Origin: Loktanella sp. IMCC34160
Lineage (GTDB): Bacteria > Pseudomonadota > Alphaproteobacteria > Rhodobacterales > Rhodobacteraceae
Length of the DNA stretch: 64,000 nt
Reading direction: 5' to 3'
Assembly: GCF_004145845.1 (NCBI RefSeq)
Contig: NZ_SELP01000004.1
Location: forward strand, 62,001-126,000
The notes beneath the pieces are model-generated. The model was given only the letters and a program-made list of their open reading frames with translations, was not told the DNA's origin and ran no database searches. Positions 1-8,075 of this stretch are shown here, one piece after another. The number at the start of each line of letters is the position of its first letter. Positions within the stretch are counted from its first letter, which is position 1. Made by a program: the position numbers and the translations under genes.

Positions 1-84
1 CGTGTAGGTCTGGAATTCGTAGTATTCCTTGTCCGGGCCGATCAGGTTCTTGACGTTGAAACTGGCAATCGTGAAACGGGTCAT
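1..84 (-). CDS. N-terminal fragment, endonuclease/exonuclease/phosphatase-like protein (cut by window edge)
   Basis: Only the first 28 codons are inside the window; the gene runs off the left edge. The peptide begins MTRFTIASFNVKNL and continues with GPDKEYY. A start of the form I-A-S-F-N-V-x-N-L is typical of the endonuclease/exonuclease/phosphatase fold, where the Asn coordinates the metal ion. The assignment rests on that short motif alone, so function beyond a possible phosphoesterase is inference. It is separated from the next minus-strand gene by about 75 bases holding a small GC-rich hairpin (132-150) without a T-run. Confidence 0.45.
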   Translation of the reverse strand, partial: MTRFTIASFNVKNLIGPDKEYYEFQTYT

Positions 85-158
85 GGGCTGTCCTTCCGGG
101 CGCTATCGCCGCGAATGGTGGGGCGGGGTCGGGGCGATGTCAAATCGCCCGGCGGCCA

Positions 159-1130
159 CTAGCCATAGTCGCGCAGCACCCCGGCAAAGAGGTCGGCATC
201 GACGTTGCCGCCCGAAGCGGTGCAGATGACCGCGTCGCCCTCAATCTGGTCACCGTGATAAAGGGCCGCGGCAAGCGCCACCGCGCCGCCCGGTTCGATC
301 ACTACCCGCAGGTGGTTAAAGGCGGCAGCCATGGCGCGGCGGCAGTCTTCCTCGGGCACTGCGATCCCGGGTCCGCACAGCCGCTTCATGATCGGGAATG
401 TCAGGTCGCCGGGGCGGGGGGTGATGATCGCGTCGCAGATCGACCCGGATTTGCGGGCATTGGTCTGGACCGTGCCGGTCGCAAGCGAGCGTTTCACATC
501 GTCGAACCCCTCCGGCTCGACCGGGCGGACGCGCAGGCCGGGCGCATCCGCCGCGCAGGCCAGCGCGATGCCCGAGGTCAGACCGCCACCGCCGCAGCAG
601 ACAAGCACATCGGCGGTGTCGATCCCCAGCGCCTTGGCATCCTCGGCAATCTCAAGCCCCGTGGTGCCTTGTCCGGCGATCACCTGCGGTTCGTCGAAAG
701 GCTTGATCAGGGTCAGTCCGCGTTCAGCGGACAGGGCCGCGCCGATCTCGTCCCGGTCCTCGGTCTCACGGTCGTACAGAACCACCTCGGCCCCCAGACC
801 GCGGGTGTTGTCGATTTTCACTTTGGGCGCGTCGGCGGGCATGATGATCACGGCAGGCGCACCCATTTCGCGGGCAGCACGGGCCACGCCCTGCGCATGG
901 TTGCCGCTGGAAAAGGCGATGACGCCCGCCTTGCGCTGATCGTCCGACAGGGCGGACACGGCAGACCAGCCACCCCGAAACTTGAAGCTGCCGGTGTGCT
1001 GCAAGCACTCGGGTTTCAGCAGCACACGGCGGCCCGCGATCTCATCCAGAAACGGCGAGGCCAAAAGCGGCGTGCGCAGGGCATGGCCCTTCAGCCGCCC
1101 GGCTGCGGCGCGGATCATGTCGATGTTCAT
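159..1130 (-). CDS. threonine/serine dehydratase-like PLP enzyme
   Basis: A 323-residue fold-type II PLP enzyme, probably a cytosolic threonine/serine dehydratase that deaminates a hydroxy-amino acid to a 2-oxo acid. Visible motifs are the Schiff-base lysine in G-S-F-K-F-R-G (K50), the substrate loop SSGNHAQG (74-81) and the phosphate-binding glycine loop CGGGGLTSG (179-187). The length fits the short catabolic or racemase-like class; the C-terminal ACT domain of biosynthetic IlvA is absent. It could equally be a threo-3-hydroxyaspartate ammonia-lyase or serine racemase, which cannot be separated by eye. Its start overlaps the stop of the upstream hydrolase gene by 4 bases, so the two are translationally coupled. 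Confidence 0.85.
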   Translation of the reverse strand: MNIDMIRAAAGRLKGHALRTPLLASPFLDEIAGRRVLLKPECLQHTGSFKFRGGWSAVSALSDDQRKAGVIAFSSGNHAQGVARAAREMGAPAVIIMPADAPKVKIDNTRGLGAEVVLYDRETEDRDEIGAALSAERGLTLIKPFDEPQVIAGQGTTGLEIAEDAKALGIDTADVLVCCGGGGLTSGIALACAADAPGLRVRPVEPEGFDDVKRSLATGTVQTNARKSGSICDAIITPRPGDLTFPIMKRLCGPGIAVPEEDCRRAMAAAFNHLRVVIEPGGAVALAAALYHGDQIEGDAVICTASGGNVDADLFAGVLRDYG

Positions 1131-1948
1131 TGCATTTCCTCCAGCCAGCGATGCAGCGCGGCGACGGCTTCGGGTTCGTCCAGAAATGGCACATGGCCCC
1201 GGTCGGGCACTTCGGCGCGGATCAGGCCGGGGTGGCGGCGGGCCATTTCATCGGCGGTTTTGACCGACAGAAGGTCCGAATTCGCACCCCGGATCAGGGC
1301 CAGCGGCAGGCCGTCGAAGGCATCGAACAGCGGCCACAAATCCGGCGGGGTGGTGTCGAAGGCGGCCAGAACCGGACCGCGCAGGGCCGGGTCATAGCGG
1401 ATGACAAGGCCCTTGTCGGTTTCCTCGTAATGCTGGGCGACCTCTTGCAGCCAGCGCGACATCGGCACGTTCTTGAAATGCACCCAGTTGCGGTCTCGGA
1501 ACTCTGCCGCCTCGGCATAGGTCTTTTGCGCCGGGTTGCGGCCGACGTAGTCCTTGATGACCGACAGGCCCCGGTTTTCGATCACCGGGCCGATGTCGTT
1601 CAGGGCCACGCCAAGCAGCCGGTCCTTGGCGATCATCGCCAGCACCATGGAAATCAGCCCCCCGCGCGAGGTGCCAAGGATCGCGGTCTTTTCCACGCCC
1701 AGATGGTCCAGCAGCGCCAGCGCATCCTGCGCCTCTTGCGGGACGGTATAGGTGGCGGGATCGGCCCAGTCAGACCGGCCCCGTCCGCGATAGTCCATGC
1801 GGATCAGGCGGACGCCGGGAAGATGGGCGGCGACATGGTCGAAATCGGTGGTGTTGCGGGTCAGCCCGGGCAGGGCAAGCACGGGCAGGCCGCTGCCTGC
1901 TTCCTCGTAATACAGGCGGGTGCCGTCGGCGGCGGTGATATGGGGCAT
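1127..1948 (-). CDS. alpha/beta hydrolase
   Basis: A 273-residue alpha/beta-hydrolase fold protein. The nucleophile elbow G-T-S-R-G places the catalytic Ser at 94, the oxyanion strand is L-A-L-P-G-L (24-29), and a late D-R-G-H-V-P-F segment supplies the catalytic His. The natural substrate is unknown; the family includes esterases, lactonases and haloalkane-type hydrolases. The ATG at 1948 is chosen because it overlaps the stop of the upstream haloacid dehalogenase gene by one base (TGATG); a longer reading would run deep into that gene. The gene is the middle member of a three-gene minus-strand operon. Confidence 0.85.
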   Translation of the reverse strand: MPHITAADGTRLYYEEAGSGLPVLALPGLTRNTTDFDHVAAHLPGVRLIRMDYRGRGRSDWADPATYTVPQEAQDALALLDHLGVEKTAILGTSRGGLISMVLAMIAKDRLLGVALNDIGPVIENRGLSVIKDYVGRNPAQKTYAEAAEFRDRNWVHFKNVPMSRWLQEVAQHYEETDKGLVIRYDPALRGPVLAAFDTTPPDLWPLFDAFDGLPLALIRGANSDLLSVKTADEMARRHPGLIRAEVPDRGHVPFLDEPEAVAALHRWLEEMQ

Positions 1949-2625
1949 CAGATCAGGTCCGGGATCTCGCTCAGGTCGCGCAGGATGCGGTGCGGGCTGG
2001 CCCACAGCCGGTCGGCGGGCAGGCCCGCCCGGTTGGCCCAAATGGTCGTGAACCCGTATCCGGCGGCCCCGGACACGTCCCAGCCGTTCGACGACACGAA
2101 CAGGACCTTGTCCTGCGTTTCGCCGTAGCGGTCGAAGACCAGATCATAGACCGCGCGGTGCGGCTTGAAGACGCCCACCTCTTCGACCGACAGCACATCG
2201 TCCAACCATTGGCCGATCCCAGCGGAGCGCACGGCGGATACCAGCATCGTAGGCGATCCGTTTGACAGGATCGCGATGTTCATCCCCCTGGCTTTCAGCG
2301 CCTCCAGCATGGCCGGGACCTCGGGGTAGGCGGGAAGTTCCTTGTAAACAGCCAAGAGCCGGGCGCGCAGGGCGTTGTCATGCAGGCCCGCTGCATCCAT
2401 CGCCCAGTCCAGCCCATCCTGCGTAACCTGCCAGAAATCGATATGACGGTCGGCAATGGTCCGCAGCCAACTGTATTCCAGTTGCTTGGCGCGCCAATCG
2501 GCCGACAGTTTCGGCCAGACCTCGGCCAATTTGTCCTGTCCGGGTTCCTCGGCAACCTGCCGGGCCGCGGCGTTGACGTCGAACAAAGTGCCATAGGCAT
2601 CGAAGATGCAGGTTGTGATCGTCAT
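1948..2625 (-). CDS. HAD-family (S)-2-haloacid dehalogenase type II-like
   Basis: A 225-residue HAD hydrolase. The N-terminal motif F-D-A-Y-G-T-L-F carries nucleophile D9, motif II is L-S-N-G, motif III is F-K-P-H, and S-S-N-G-W-D is the characteristic loop of type II 2-haloacid dehalogenases, which hydrolyse the carbon-halogen bond of short 2-haloacids. The ATG at 2625 is preferred over longer readings because MTITTCIFDAYG is the family's usual start. It is first in an operon with the alpha/beta hydrolase and the PLP dehydratase. Physiological halogenated substrates are assumed from the family; some relatives act on phosphoesters instead. Confidence 0.88.
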   Translation of the reverse strand: MTITTCIFDAYGTLFDVNAAARQVAEEPGQDKLAEVWPKLSADWRAKQLEYSWLRTIADRHIDFWQVTQDGLDWAMDAAGLHDNALRARLLAVYKELPAYPEVPAMLEALKARGMNIAILSNGSPTMLVSAVRSAGIGQWLDDVLSVEEVGVFKPHRAVYDLVFDRYGETQDKVLFVSSNGWDVSGAAGYGFTTIWANRAGLPADRLWASPHRILRDLSEIPDLI

Positions 2626-2798
2626 GAAGCCCCCGGAAATTTTCTGTTGTTGCCGCAGGTTGGCACGGGACAGGGCGGTTTGGGAAGGCCCGTTTGCATT
2701 CCGGGGCAACGATCCTTAGGGTGCCCCCATCACTTCAGAAGCACCCGCGAGAGACGCGGCCTTCGAAATTCGCACCCCCAAAACAGATTGGACCTATC

Positions 2799-3233
2799 AT
2801 GACGCAAGTCAAAGCGGGCGACACCGTGCGCCTTCACTACACCGGCACCCTGAAGACGGGCGAAGTTTTTGATTCCAGCCAGGGCCGTGACCCGCTGGAG
2901 TTTACCGTGGGGTCCGGACAGATCATTCCCGGGCTGGACAAGGCCATTCCGGGCATGGCGGTCGGCGACAAGAAAACCGTCGATGTGCCCTGCGCCGAAG
3001 CCTACGGCGAGGCCGATCCCTCCGCGCGTCAGGCGATCCCACGCGCCGAGATCCCCGATCACATCCCGACCGATCCGGGCACCATGTTGCAGATGCAGGC
3101 CCCCAACGGGCAGGTCGTTCCCGTGACCGTGGTCGAGGCGACTGAGACCGAAGTGGTCCTTGACGCCAATCACCGGCTGGCCGGGCAAGACCTGATTTTC
3201 GATATCGAACTGGTCAGCTTCGACGCGGCCTGA
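2799..3233 (+). CDS. FKBP-type peptidyl-prolyl cis-trans isomerase (SlyD-like)
   Basis: A 144-residue FKBP-type proline isomerase and probable folding chaperone. It opens with G-D-T-V-R-L-H-Y-T-G-T-L and G-E-V-F-D-S-S, continues with G-Q-I-I-P-G-L-D-K-A and a G-M-A-V-G-D-K-K segment, then an inserted-flap region as in SlyD. The His-rich, metal-binding C-terminus of E. coli SlyD is missing. The ATG at 2799 begins MTQVKAGD, the usual start, and there is no signal peptide, so it is cytosolic. It stands alone, converging on fabI across the REP-bordered element. Confidence 0.92.
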   Translation: MTQVKAGDTVRLHYTGTLKTGEVFDSSQGRDPLEFTVGSGQIIPGLDKAIPGMAVGDKKTVDVPCAEAYGEADPSARQAIPRAEIPDHIPTDPGTMLQMQAPNGQVVPVTVVEATETEVVLDANHRLAGQDLIFDIELVSFDAA

Positions 3234-3245
3234 ACTTTTGGGGGC

Positions 3246-3432
3246 GGTGGGTTAAAACCCACCTTACCCGGGGGCGCTTCGCCCCCCGGACCCCCAGAGG
3301 ATATTTGAGGCCCAAAGAAGTATGGACGCTGAGTCCAGCCCCCTTCTTTGGGTCAAAAATATCCCGGGGTGAATGGCCCGGTACGGGCCAGAGGGGCAGA
3401 GCCCCTGAACGCAAGGTGGGTTTCAACCCACC
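3246..3432. repeat. REP-bordered, overall palindromic element (MITE-like, about 187 bp)
   Basis: This intergenic element lies between the 3' ends of the FKBP and fabI genes. Both borders are REP palindromes (3246-3267 and 3411-3432) whose GTAA or GCAA heads point inward. Inside are GC hairpins (about 3268-3289 on the left; a shorter GGGGC/GCCCC hairpin near 3391-3405) and a central 22-base inverted repeat (3299-3320 against 3343-3364, 19 of 22 matches) around a small hairpin GGAC...GTCC. The whole piece is roughly self-complementary and codes for nothing. It may act as a bidirectional terminator for the two convergent genes. Similar GGATATTT...CAAAGAAG sequences are, from memory, common between Rhodobacterales genes. 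Confidence 0.75.
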
Positions 3433-3444
3433 CCGCCAGATGGA

Positions 3445-4245
3445 TCAGCCCGGCTGCCCTAGGTTGTCGATATGCGGCATCCCCATCACGTGATAGCCGC
3501 CATCGACGCGGATGATTTCCCCGCTGGTGTGCATTCCTGCGTCCGACGCAAGGTAGACCGCCGTCCCACCGACCGAGGCAAGGCTGGCGTTCTGGCGCAG
3601 CGGCGCGTTTTCCTCGGTATGGCGGAAGGTGCGGCGGGCGCCGCGGATGGCGGCCCCGGCAAGGGTTTTCATCGGGCCGGGGCTGATCGCGTTAACCCGG
3701 ATCCCCTGCGGGCCCAGATCGTCGGCCAGATAGCGCACCGATGCCTCGAGCGCGGCCTTGGCCACGCCCATGACGTTGTAATAGGGGGTGACCCGGCTGG
3801 ACCCCTGATAGGTCAGGGTCAGGAGCGTGCCGCCATCGGTCATGATCTCCGCCGCGCGGCGGGCCACGTCGATGAAGCTATAGCAGCTGATCGTCATCGA
3901 GTTCTGGAAATTGGCGCGGCTGGTGTTGATGAACCGCCCGGTCAGCTCGTCCTTGTCGGAATATGCGATGGCGTGAACGAGGAAATCGATCTTGCCCCAC
4001 TTGTCCTTCAGTTCCGCAAAGGCCCGGTCGAGCGAGGCATCATCCAGTACATCCGCTTCGATCAGAATGTCGGACCCGGCCTCTGCCGCCAGCGGCCCGA
4101 CCCGCTTTTTCAGGTTTTCGCCCTGATAGCTGAACGCGAGTTCCGCCCCGGCCTTGTGCATTTCCCGCGCGATCCCCCAGGCGATGGACCGGTCGTTGGC
4201 CACGCCCATGATCAACCCGCGCTTGCCTTCCATGGAAATGGTCAT
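3445..4245 (-). CDS. fabI: enoyl-[acyl-carrier-protein] reductase (NADH)
   Basis: A 266-residue short-chain dehydrogenase-fold enzyme that performs the last reduction of each fatty-acid elongation cycle. Diagnostic features are the FabI cofactor loop G-V-A-N-D-R-S-I-A-W-G and the catalytic pair Y156-x6-K163 in Y-N-V-M-G-V-A-K. The later S-P-G-P-M-K-T-L-A region is typical of the substrate-binding loop. The ATG at 4245 is preferred over the GTG nine bases upstream because GGAG sits eight bases before the ATG and overlaps the GTG. It follows fabB on the same strand after a 126-base gap, so it may have its own promoter. Confidence 0.95.
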   Translation of the reverse strand: MTISMEGKRGLIMGVANDRSIAWGIAREMHKAGAELAFSYQGENLKKRVGPLAAEAGSDILIEADVLDDASLDRAFAELKDKWGKIDFLVHAIAYSDKDELTGRFINTSRANFQNSMTISCYSFIDVARRAAEIMTDGGTLLTLTYQGSSRVTPYYNVMGVAKAALEASVRYLADDLGPQGIRVNAISPGPMKTLAGAAIRGARRTFRHTEENAPLRQNASLASVGGTAVYLASDAGMHTSGEIIRVDGGYHVMGMPHIDNLGQPG

Positions 4246-4371
4246 GCCGTGCACTCCGTTCTTCTAGCTGCTGAACTGGTCGCCGCGGCAACCACTTGCC
4301 GCAGCGTAAACCATCTGTTGGCTGACAATCATAGAGATTTTCAGCAAGACATGCCCGTGAAAACCTGACCT

Positions 4372-5601
4372 TTAGTCGGCCAGCCGGGACAAAAGCATCG
4401 ACCCGTTGGTGCCGCCAAAGCCAAAGCTGTTGGTCATCACCGTATCAAGGCCCGCGTTTTCAACGAGGCTGGTGGCAATCTCGGCCGGCTTCAATTCCGG
4501 GTCCAGCGTTTCGACGTTGATCGACGGGGCGATATAGTCGCCCTGCAACATCAGCAGGCAATAGATGGCTTCCTGCGCACCGGTCGCGCCCTGGCTGTGC
4601 CCGGTCATCGACTTGGTCGAGGAGATCGGCGGCGTCGATCCGTCACCAAAGACCCGGCGCACCGCCTGCACCTCACCCACATCCCCGACCGGGGTCGAGG
4701 TGCCGTGTGCGTTGATGTAGCTGACCTTGCGGCCCTCGGGCAGGGTCCGCAACGCCTCGCGCATGGCCCGTTCGCCGCCTTCGCCCGACGGCGCGACCAT
4801 GTCGTGCCCGTCCGATGTGGCGGCAAAGCCGGTGACTTCGGCGTAAATCTTCGCGCCGCGCGCCTTGGCGTACTCGTAGTCTTCCAGCACCACGATTGCG
4901 CCGCCGCCCGCGATCACGAACCCGTCGCGGCCCGCGTCGAACGCGCGCGACGCCTTTGTCGGCGTGTCGTTATATTTGGACGACATCGCGCCCATGGCGT
5001 CGAACAGGCAGGACAGGGTCCAGTCCAGTTCCTCGCCCCCGCCGGCGAACATCACGTCCTGTTTGCCCAGCATGATCTGTTCGGCCGCGTTGCCGATGCA
5101 ATGCAGCGAGGTGGAGCAGGCCGAGGTGATCGAATAGTTGATCCCCTTGATCTTATAGGCGGTCGACAGGTTGGCCGAGATGGTCGACGACATGCATTTC
5201 GGCACCGCGAACGGCCCGATCCGCTTCGGGCTGCCCGAGTTCAGAACCACCTGATGCGCGGCGAACATGGCGCTGGTCGATGGCCCGCCGGATCCGGCAA
5301 TCAGCCCGGTGCGCGGGTTGGAAACCAGGCTTTCGTCCAGACCTGCGTCGGCGATGGCCTGCCCCATGGCGATATGGGCATAGGCGGCACCCGGCCCCAT
5401 GAACCGCAGGGTCCGTTTGTCCACATGCTCGGCCACGTCGATCTTGAGCGTCCCGGCAATCTGGCTGCGGAACCCGCGCTCTGCCATCTCCGGCACCGCC
5501 TCGATCCCCGATTTGCCAGCGCGCAGGGCGGCGTCCACCTCTGCGGCGTTGTTGCCAATCGGCGATACGATCCCAAGTCCTGTTACGACGACACGGCGCA
5601 T
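4372..5601 (-). CDS. fabB: beta-ketoacyl-ACP synthase I
   Basis: A 409-residue condensing enzyme that elongates acyl-ACP chains with malonyl-ACP. The KAS C-H-H triad is visible: C162 in S-A-C-S-T-S, H299 in N-A-H-G-T-S-T and H335 in M-T-G-H-S, with the conserved K330 between. The KAS I rather than FabF assignment comes from the length, the S-A-C-S-T-S-L-H-C segment and partnership with fabA, the hallmark of anaerobic unsaturated fatty-acid synthesis. The start [10 protein letters not shown] at 5601 is standard. In this genome a YdeI-like gene separates it from fabA. Confidence 0.95.
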   Translation of the reverse strand: MRRVVVTGLGIVSPIGNNAAEVDAALRAGKSGIEAVPEMAERGFRSQIAGTLKIDVAEHVDKRTLRFMGPGAAYAHIAMGQAIADAGLDESLVSNPRTGLIAGSGGPSTSAMFAAHQVVLNSGSPKRIGPFAVPKCMSSTISANLSTAYKIKGINYSITSACSTSLHCIGNAAEQIMLGKQDVMFAGGGEELDWTLSCLFDAMGAMSSKYNDTPTKASRAFDAGRDGFVIAGGGAIVVLEDYEYAKARGAKIYAEVTGFAATSDGHDMVAPSGEGGERAMREALRTLPEGRKVSYINAHGTSTPVGDVGEVQAVRRVFGDGSTPPISSTKSMTGHSQGATGAQEAIYCLLMLQGDYIAPSINVETLDPELKPAEIATSLVENAGLDTVMTNSFGFGGTNGSMLLSRLAD

Positions 5602-5723
5602 GAACGGCTCCTTTTCAGTCCTTGATCGTGTGTAGGACAGGGGCGGGGAGGGGGCAAGCAATTAGCAGGCGCCGGTTCGGGATTGACCCCCTCGCCGTTG
5701 CGCCGGTCCGCGGCCTGTGCCCT

Positions 5724-6299
5724 TCAATAGAATTTCTTCTGCTGGCCAAGCTGCGCGATGATCTGTTCCATCCGGCGCGCGCGGGTTTCGGGCTTCTTCG
5801 CGGAATGCAGCCGGTGGTAGATCGCGAAAAGGTTCGCCCGGTTGAGCGTGGCGTAGAAAGCTCTGGCCTCTGGGTTTTCGTCCAGCTTGGCCAGGAAATC
5901 GGTCGGAATCTCCATGTCGCGCGAACCGGCATAGGCCGCATCCCAGCGGCCATCGACCTTCGCGGCCTCAACCTGTGCAAGACCGGGGGGCATCATCAAC
6001 CCGTCGCGGATCAACTGATCTGCATGGGTGCAATTGCGCTGTGACCAATTGGATCGGGGGCGGCGCGGGGTCAGGCGCTGAAAGTAGGACGCCTCGTCGC
6101 ACCGTTGCTTGATGCCGTCGATCCAGCCCCAGGCAATCGACTCGATCACGCAGTCATCCCAGGTCACGGATTGCGTGCCCGACCCTTTCTTGAAGATGCG
6201 CACCCAAAGCTGTTGATGCGTTTCGTGGTGCGCGGTGAACCAGCTCCGCAACTCCTGCCGCGTCGGAAACGCGACAGGATCGGTGGGGATCAGGGCCAA
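5724..6299 (-). CDS. YdeI/OmpD-associated family protein
   Basis: A 191-residue cytosolic protein. The signature is the W-V-x-I-x-K-K segment near residues 32-38, the E-S-I-A-W-G-W-I-D-G block (53-62), F-x-Q-R-x-T-P-R-R near 73-81, and a basic C-terminal region, all of which match the YdeI/OmdA family. The biochemical role is not known; relatives have been tied to porin expression and stress resistance. It lies between fabA and fabB in the same orientation, five bases behind the stop of fabA, and so is probably co-transcribed with them. That position is unusual, because fabA and fabB normally adjoin in this order. Confidence 0.75.
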   Translation of the reverse strand: MALIPTDPVAFPTRQELRSWFTAHHETHQQLWVRIFKKGSGTQSVTWDDCVIESIAWGWIDGIKQRCDEASYFQRLTPRRPRSNWSQRNCTHADQLIRDGLMMPPGLAQVEAAKVDGRWDAAYAGSRDMEIPTDFLAKLDENPEARAFYATLNRANLFAIYHRLHSAKKPETRARRMEQIIAQLGQQKKFY

Positions 6300-6303
6300 C
6301 CGC

Positions 6304-6813
6304 TCAGCTCTCGCTTAGCGCGACCTTCATGCCCGTAACCTGATAGATCACCTCGCCATCGGCCTCGACGATACCGTCGGCGACGCCCATGGTCAGGCGG
6401 CGGGTCTGCACGGCCTTGGTGAAATCGACCTTGTAGGTCAGCATCTTGCGGTCCGGGCGGACCATGCCGGTCAGCTTGACCTCGCCCACACCCAGCGCAT
6501 AGCCGCGGCCCTGCCAACCGCGCCAGCCAAGGTTGAAGCCGGTCAGCTGCCACAGCCCGTCAAGGCCAAGGCACCCCGGCATGATCGGGTTGCCGGGAAA
6601 GTGGCAGTCGAAGAACCACAGGTCGGGGGTAATGTCGAATTCTGCCACCACATGGCCCTTGCCGTGCAGGCCGCCATCACCCGAGATGTCGGTGATGCGG
6701 TCCATCATCAGCATCGGCGGGGCCGGAAGCTGCGCGTTGCCGGGGCCGAACAATTCGCCGCGGGCGCATTTCAGCAGGTCATCCTTGTCGAAACTTGTGG
6801 GGTATTGGGCCAT
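6304..6813 (-). CDS. fabA: 3-hydroxydecanoyl-ACP dehydratase/isomerase
   Basis: A 169-residue single hot-dog enzyme, matching the E. coli length. It dehydrates 3-hydroxydecanoyl-ACP and isomerises the product to cis-3-decenoyl-ACP, the branch point to unsaturated fatty acids. The active-site block [19 protein letters not shown] carries catalytic H71 and D85. The ATG at 6813 ([12 protein letters not shown]) is chosen over a longer in-frame reading that would run through the promoter region and the start of irr. It heads the fabA/YdeI/fabB/fabI set and is divergent from irr with about 165 bases between start codons. Confidence 0.96.
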   Translation of the reverse strand: MAQYPTSFDKDDLLKCARGELFGPGNAQLPAPPMLMMDRITDISGDGGLHGKGHVVAEFDITPDLWFFDCHFPGNPIMPGCLGLDGLWQLTGFNLGWRGWQGRGYALGVGEVKLTGMVRPDRKMLTYKVDFTKAVQTRRLTMGVADGIVEADGEVIYQVTGMKVALSES

Positions 6814-6979
6814 GCCGGGCGTATCCATTCCTCTGATCCGTTTCAGCCCGTCTATCACCGGGGACCGAAGCAGGGCAAGCGCGGCGCGCGGGACGTCTGC
6901 CCTTGTCGGGCCCGTTTTCATTTGAATTCCCGGGGCAAAGCGACATATGTTGATGATCGGATATAGACACGGGGCCGGT

Positions 6980-7405
6980 ATGCGGGAACTCGACACCCAG
7001 ATGGAAACGCGCGGCGGCGATTGGCTTGCCGGGGTCGGGCTGCGGCCGACCCGCCAGCGGGTCACGCTTGCGGCGCTTCTGGTAGGCGACGGACAGGACC
7101 GGCATGTGACCGCCGAATGGCTGTTCGATGCCGCGCGCGAGGCGGGCGAGAAAGTGTCGCTGGCCACGGTTTACAACACCCTGCGGGCCTTTTGCGAAGC
7201 CGGGCTGATGCGCGAGATTACCGTGGACGGATCGAAAAGCTATTTCGATACCAATACCTCGAACCACCCGCACTTCTATTGGGAAGACAGCGCGGCCCTG
7301 ACCGACGCGCCCAGCGAACAGCTTGAAATTCGCCGGCTGCCCAAGGCCCCCGATGGGGCAGAGATTGCCGCGGTGGACGTGGTGATCCGGCTGCGGCGCA
7401 GCTGA
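6980..7405 (+). CDS. irr: Irr-type Fur family iron response regulator
   Basis: A 141-residue Fur-superfamily repressor. The N-terminal L-R-P-T-R-Q-R-V, the winged-helix segment [10 protein letters not shown] and the lack of C-terminal CxxC zinc motifs point to Irr, the alphaproteobacterial regulator that senses iron through haem. The region equivalent to the rhizobial HHH haem motif is N-H-P-H-F-Y (95-100), retaining two of the histidines. An alternative ATG at 6947 would add 11 residues; 6980 keeps the usual start. Its position divergent from fabA is, from memory, recurrent in Rhodobacterales. The 3' end is followed within 10 bases by a REP pair. Confidence 0.85.
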   Translation: MRELDTQMETRGGDWLAGVGLRPTRQRVTLAALLVGDGQDRHVTAEWLFDAAREAGEKVSLATVYNTLRAFCEAGLMREITVDGSKSYFDTNTSNHPHFYWEDSAALTDAPSEQLEIRRLPKAPDGAEIAAVDVVIRLRRS

Positions 7406-7413
7406 TCTGTAGC

Positions 7414-7471
7414 GGTGGGTCAAGACCCACCTTACTTTGCCCCACCGATGTAAGGTGGGTTTTAACCCACC
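7414..7471. repeat. inverted pair of REP palindromes 5' of the RAYT gene
   Basis: Two hairpins of the form GGTGGGT-N4-ACCCACC. The first occupies 7414-7435 with its GTAA head (read on the minus strand) at the right; the second, 7450-7471, has GTAA at the left. The heads face each other across 14 bases. Such an inverted pair is the basic BIME unit of REP elements, and the GTAA corresponds to the conserved tetranucleotide that RAYT proteins read beside the hairpin. Loops are CAAG and TTTA. The pair fills the gap between irr and the RAYT start. Confidence 0.9.
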
Positions 7472-7499
7472 ATTAACCATGCTGCGGCAGGCTGGCGCC

Positions 7500-8057
7500 A
7501 TGTCCTGCTATTGCCGCCTTTTCGTGCCCGGGGGCACATGGTTCTTCACCGTCCGTCTTGCCGACCGGCAGTCTGACCTGCTGTTGCGCGAGGTTGGGTT
7601 GTTGCGCGATTGCGTGGCGACCGCAAAGGCCCGCTGGCCTTTCGACATCGACGCGGCGGTGATCCTCCCGGACCATCTGCACATGATCTGGACCCTGCCC
7701 GAAGGGGACGCGGATTTCCCGAAGCGCTGGCGGTTGATCAAATCCACCTTTTCGCGCCACCAGCCGCCGCCGGGATTGCCGCGCGACAGCCAACTGCGCA
7801 AGGGCGAGAAAGGGATCTGGCAGCGCCGGTTCTGGGAGCATCTGATCCGCGACGCCTCGGACCTCGAGGCGCATCGCAGACTGATCCACGAGGCGCGGGT
7901 GCGCGCGGGCTTGGTGCCGCGCCCCGATGCCTGGCCCTACTCCTCGGTCCATCGTGACAGCCGGTTCGGCGGTGCCCAGCCGCCGATCGGGCCGGGATTT
8001 GCCGGGCAGGGTGGGTCAAGACCCACCTTACGGGCCGCGGTGTCCAGACGGGCGTAA
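7500..8057 (+). CDS. REP-associated tyrosine transposase-like protein (RAYT), catalytic Tyr apparently absent
   Basis: A 185-residue Y1_Tnp/RAYT-family protein, normally a single-strand DNA HUH nuclease acting on REP hairpins. The HUH pair H59-L-H61 lies in I-L-P-D-H-L-H-M-I-W, and the family blocks K-G-E-K-G-I-W-Q-R-R-F-W-E-H (101-114), R-A-G-L-V (135-139) and W-P-Y-S-S (145-149) are clear. Family members usually carry Y-I-H-Y-N-P-V before the R-A-G-L-V-like block; here the gapless equivalent is L128-I-H-E-A-R-V, so both Tyr positions and the N-P are missing. The last residues are encoded by a REP, whose GTAA head supplies the TAA stop. An alternative ATG lies at 7479. Confidence 0.88.
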   Translation: MSCYCRLFVPGGTWFFTVRLADRQSDLLLREVGLLRDCVATAKARWPFDIDAAVILPDHLHMIWTLPEGDADFPKRWRLIKSTFSRHQPPPGLPRDSQLRKGEKGIWQRRFWEHLIRDASDLEAHRRLIHEARVRAGLVPRPDAWPYSSVHRDSRFGGAQPPIGPGFAGQGGSRPTLRAAVSRRA

Positions 8058-8075
8058 GGTGGGTTTCAACCCACC
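8010..8075. repeat. inverted pair of REP palindromes at the 3' end of the RAYT gene
   Basis: A second BIME-like pair: 8010-8031 (loop CAAG, GTAA head on the minus strand at the right end) and 8054-8075 (loop TTCA, GTAA at the left). It has the same head-to-head arrangement as the pair before the gene. The first copy lies entirely inside the RAYT reading frame, coding for the residues around G-G-S-R-P-T-L, and the TAA of the second copy's GTAA head ends the frame at 8057. Confidence 0.9.
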
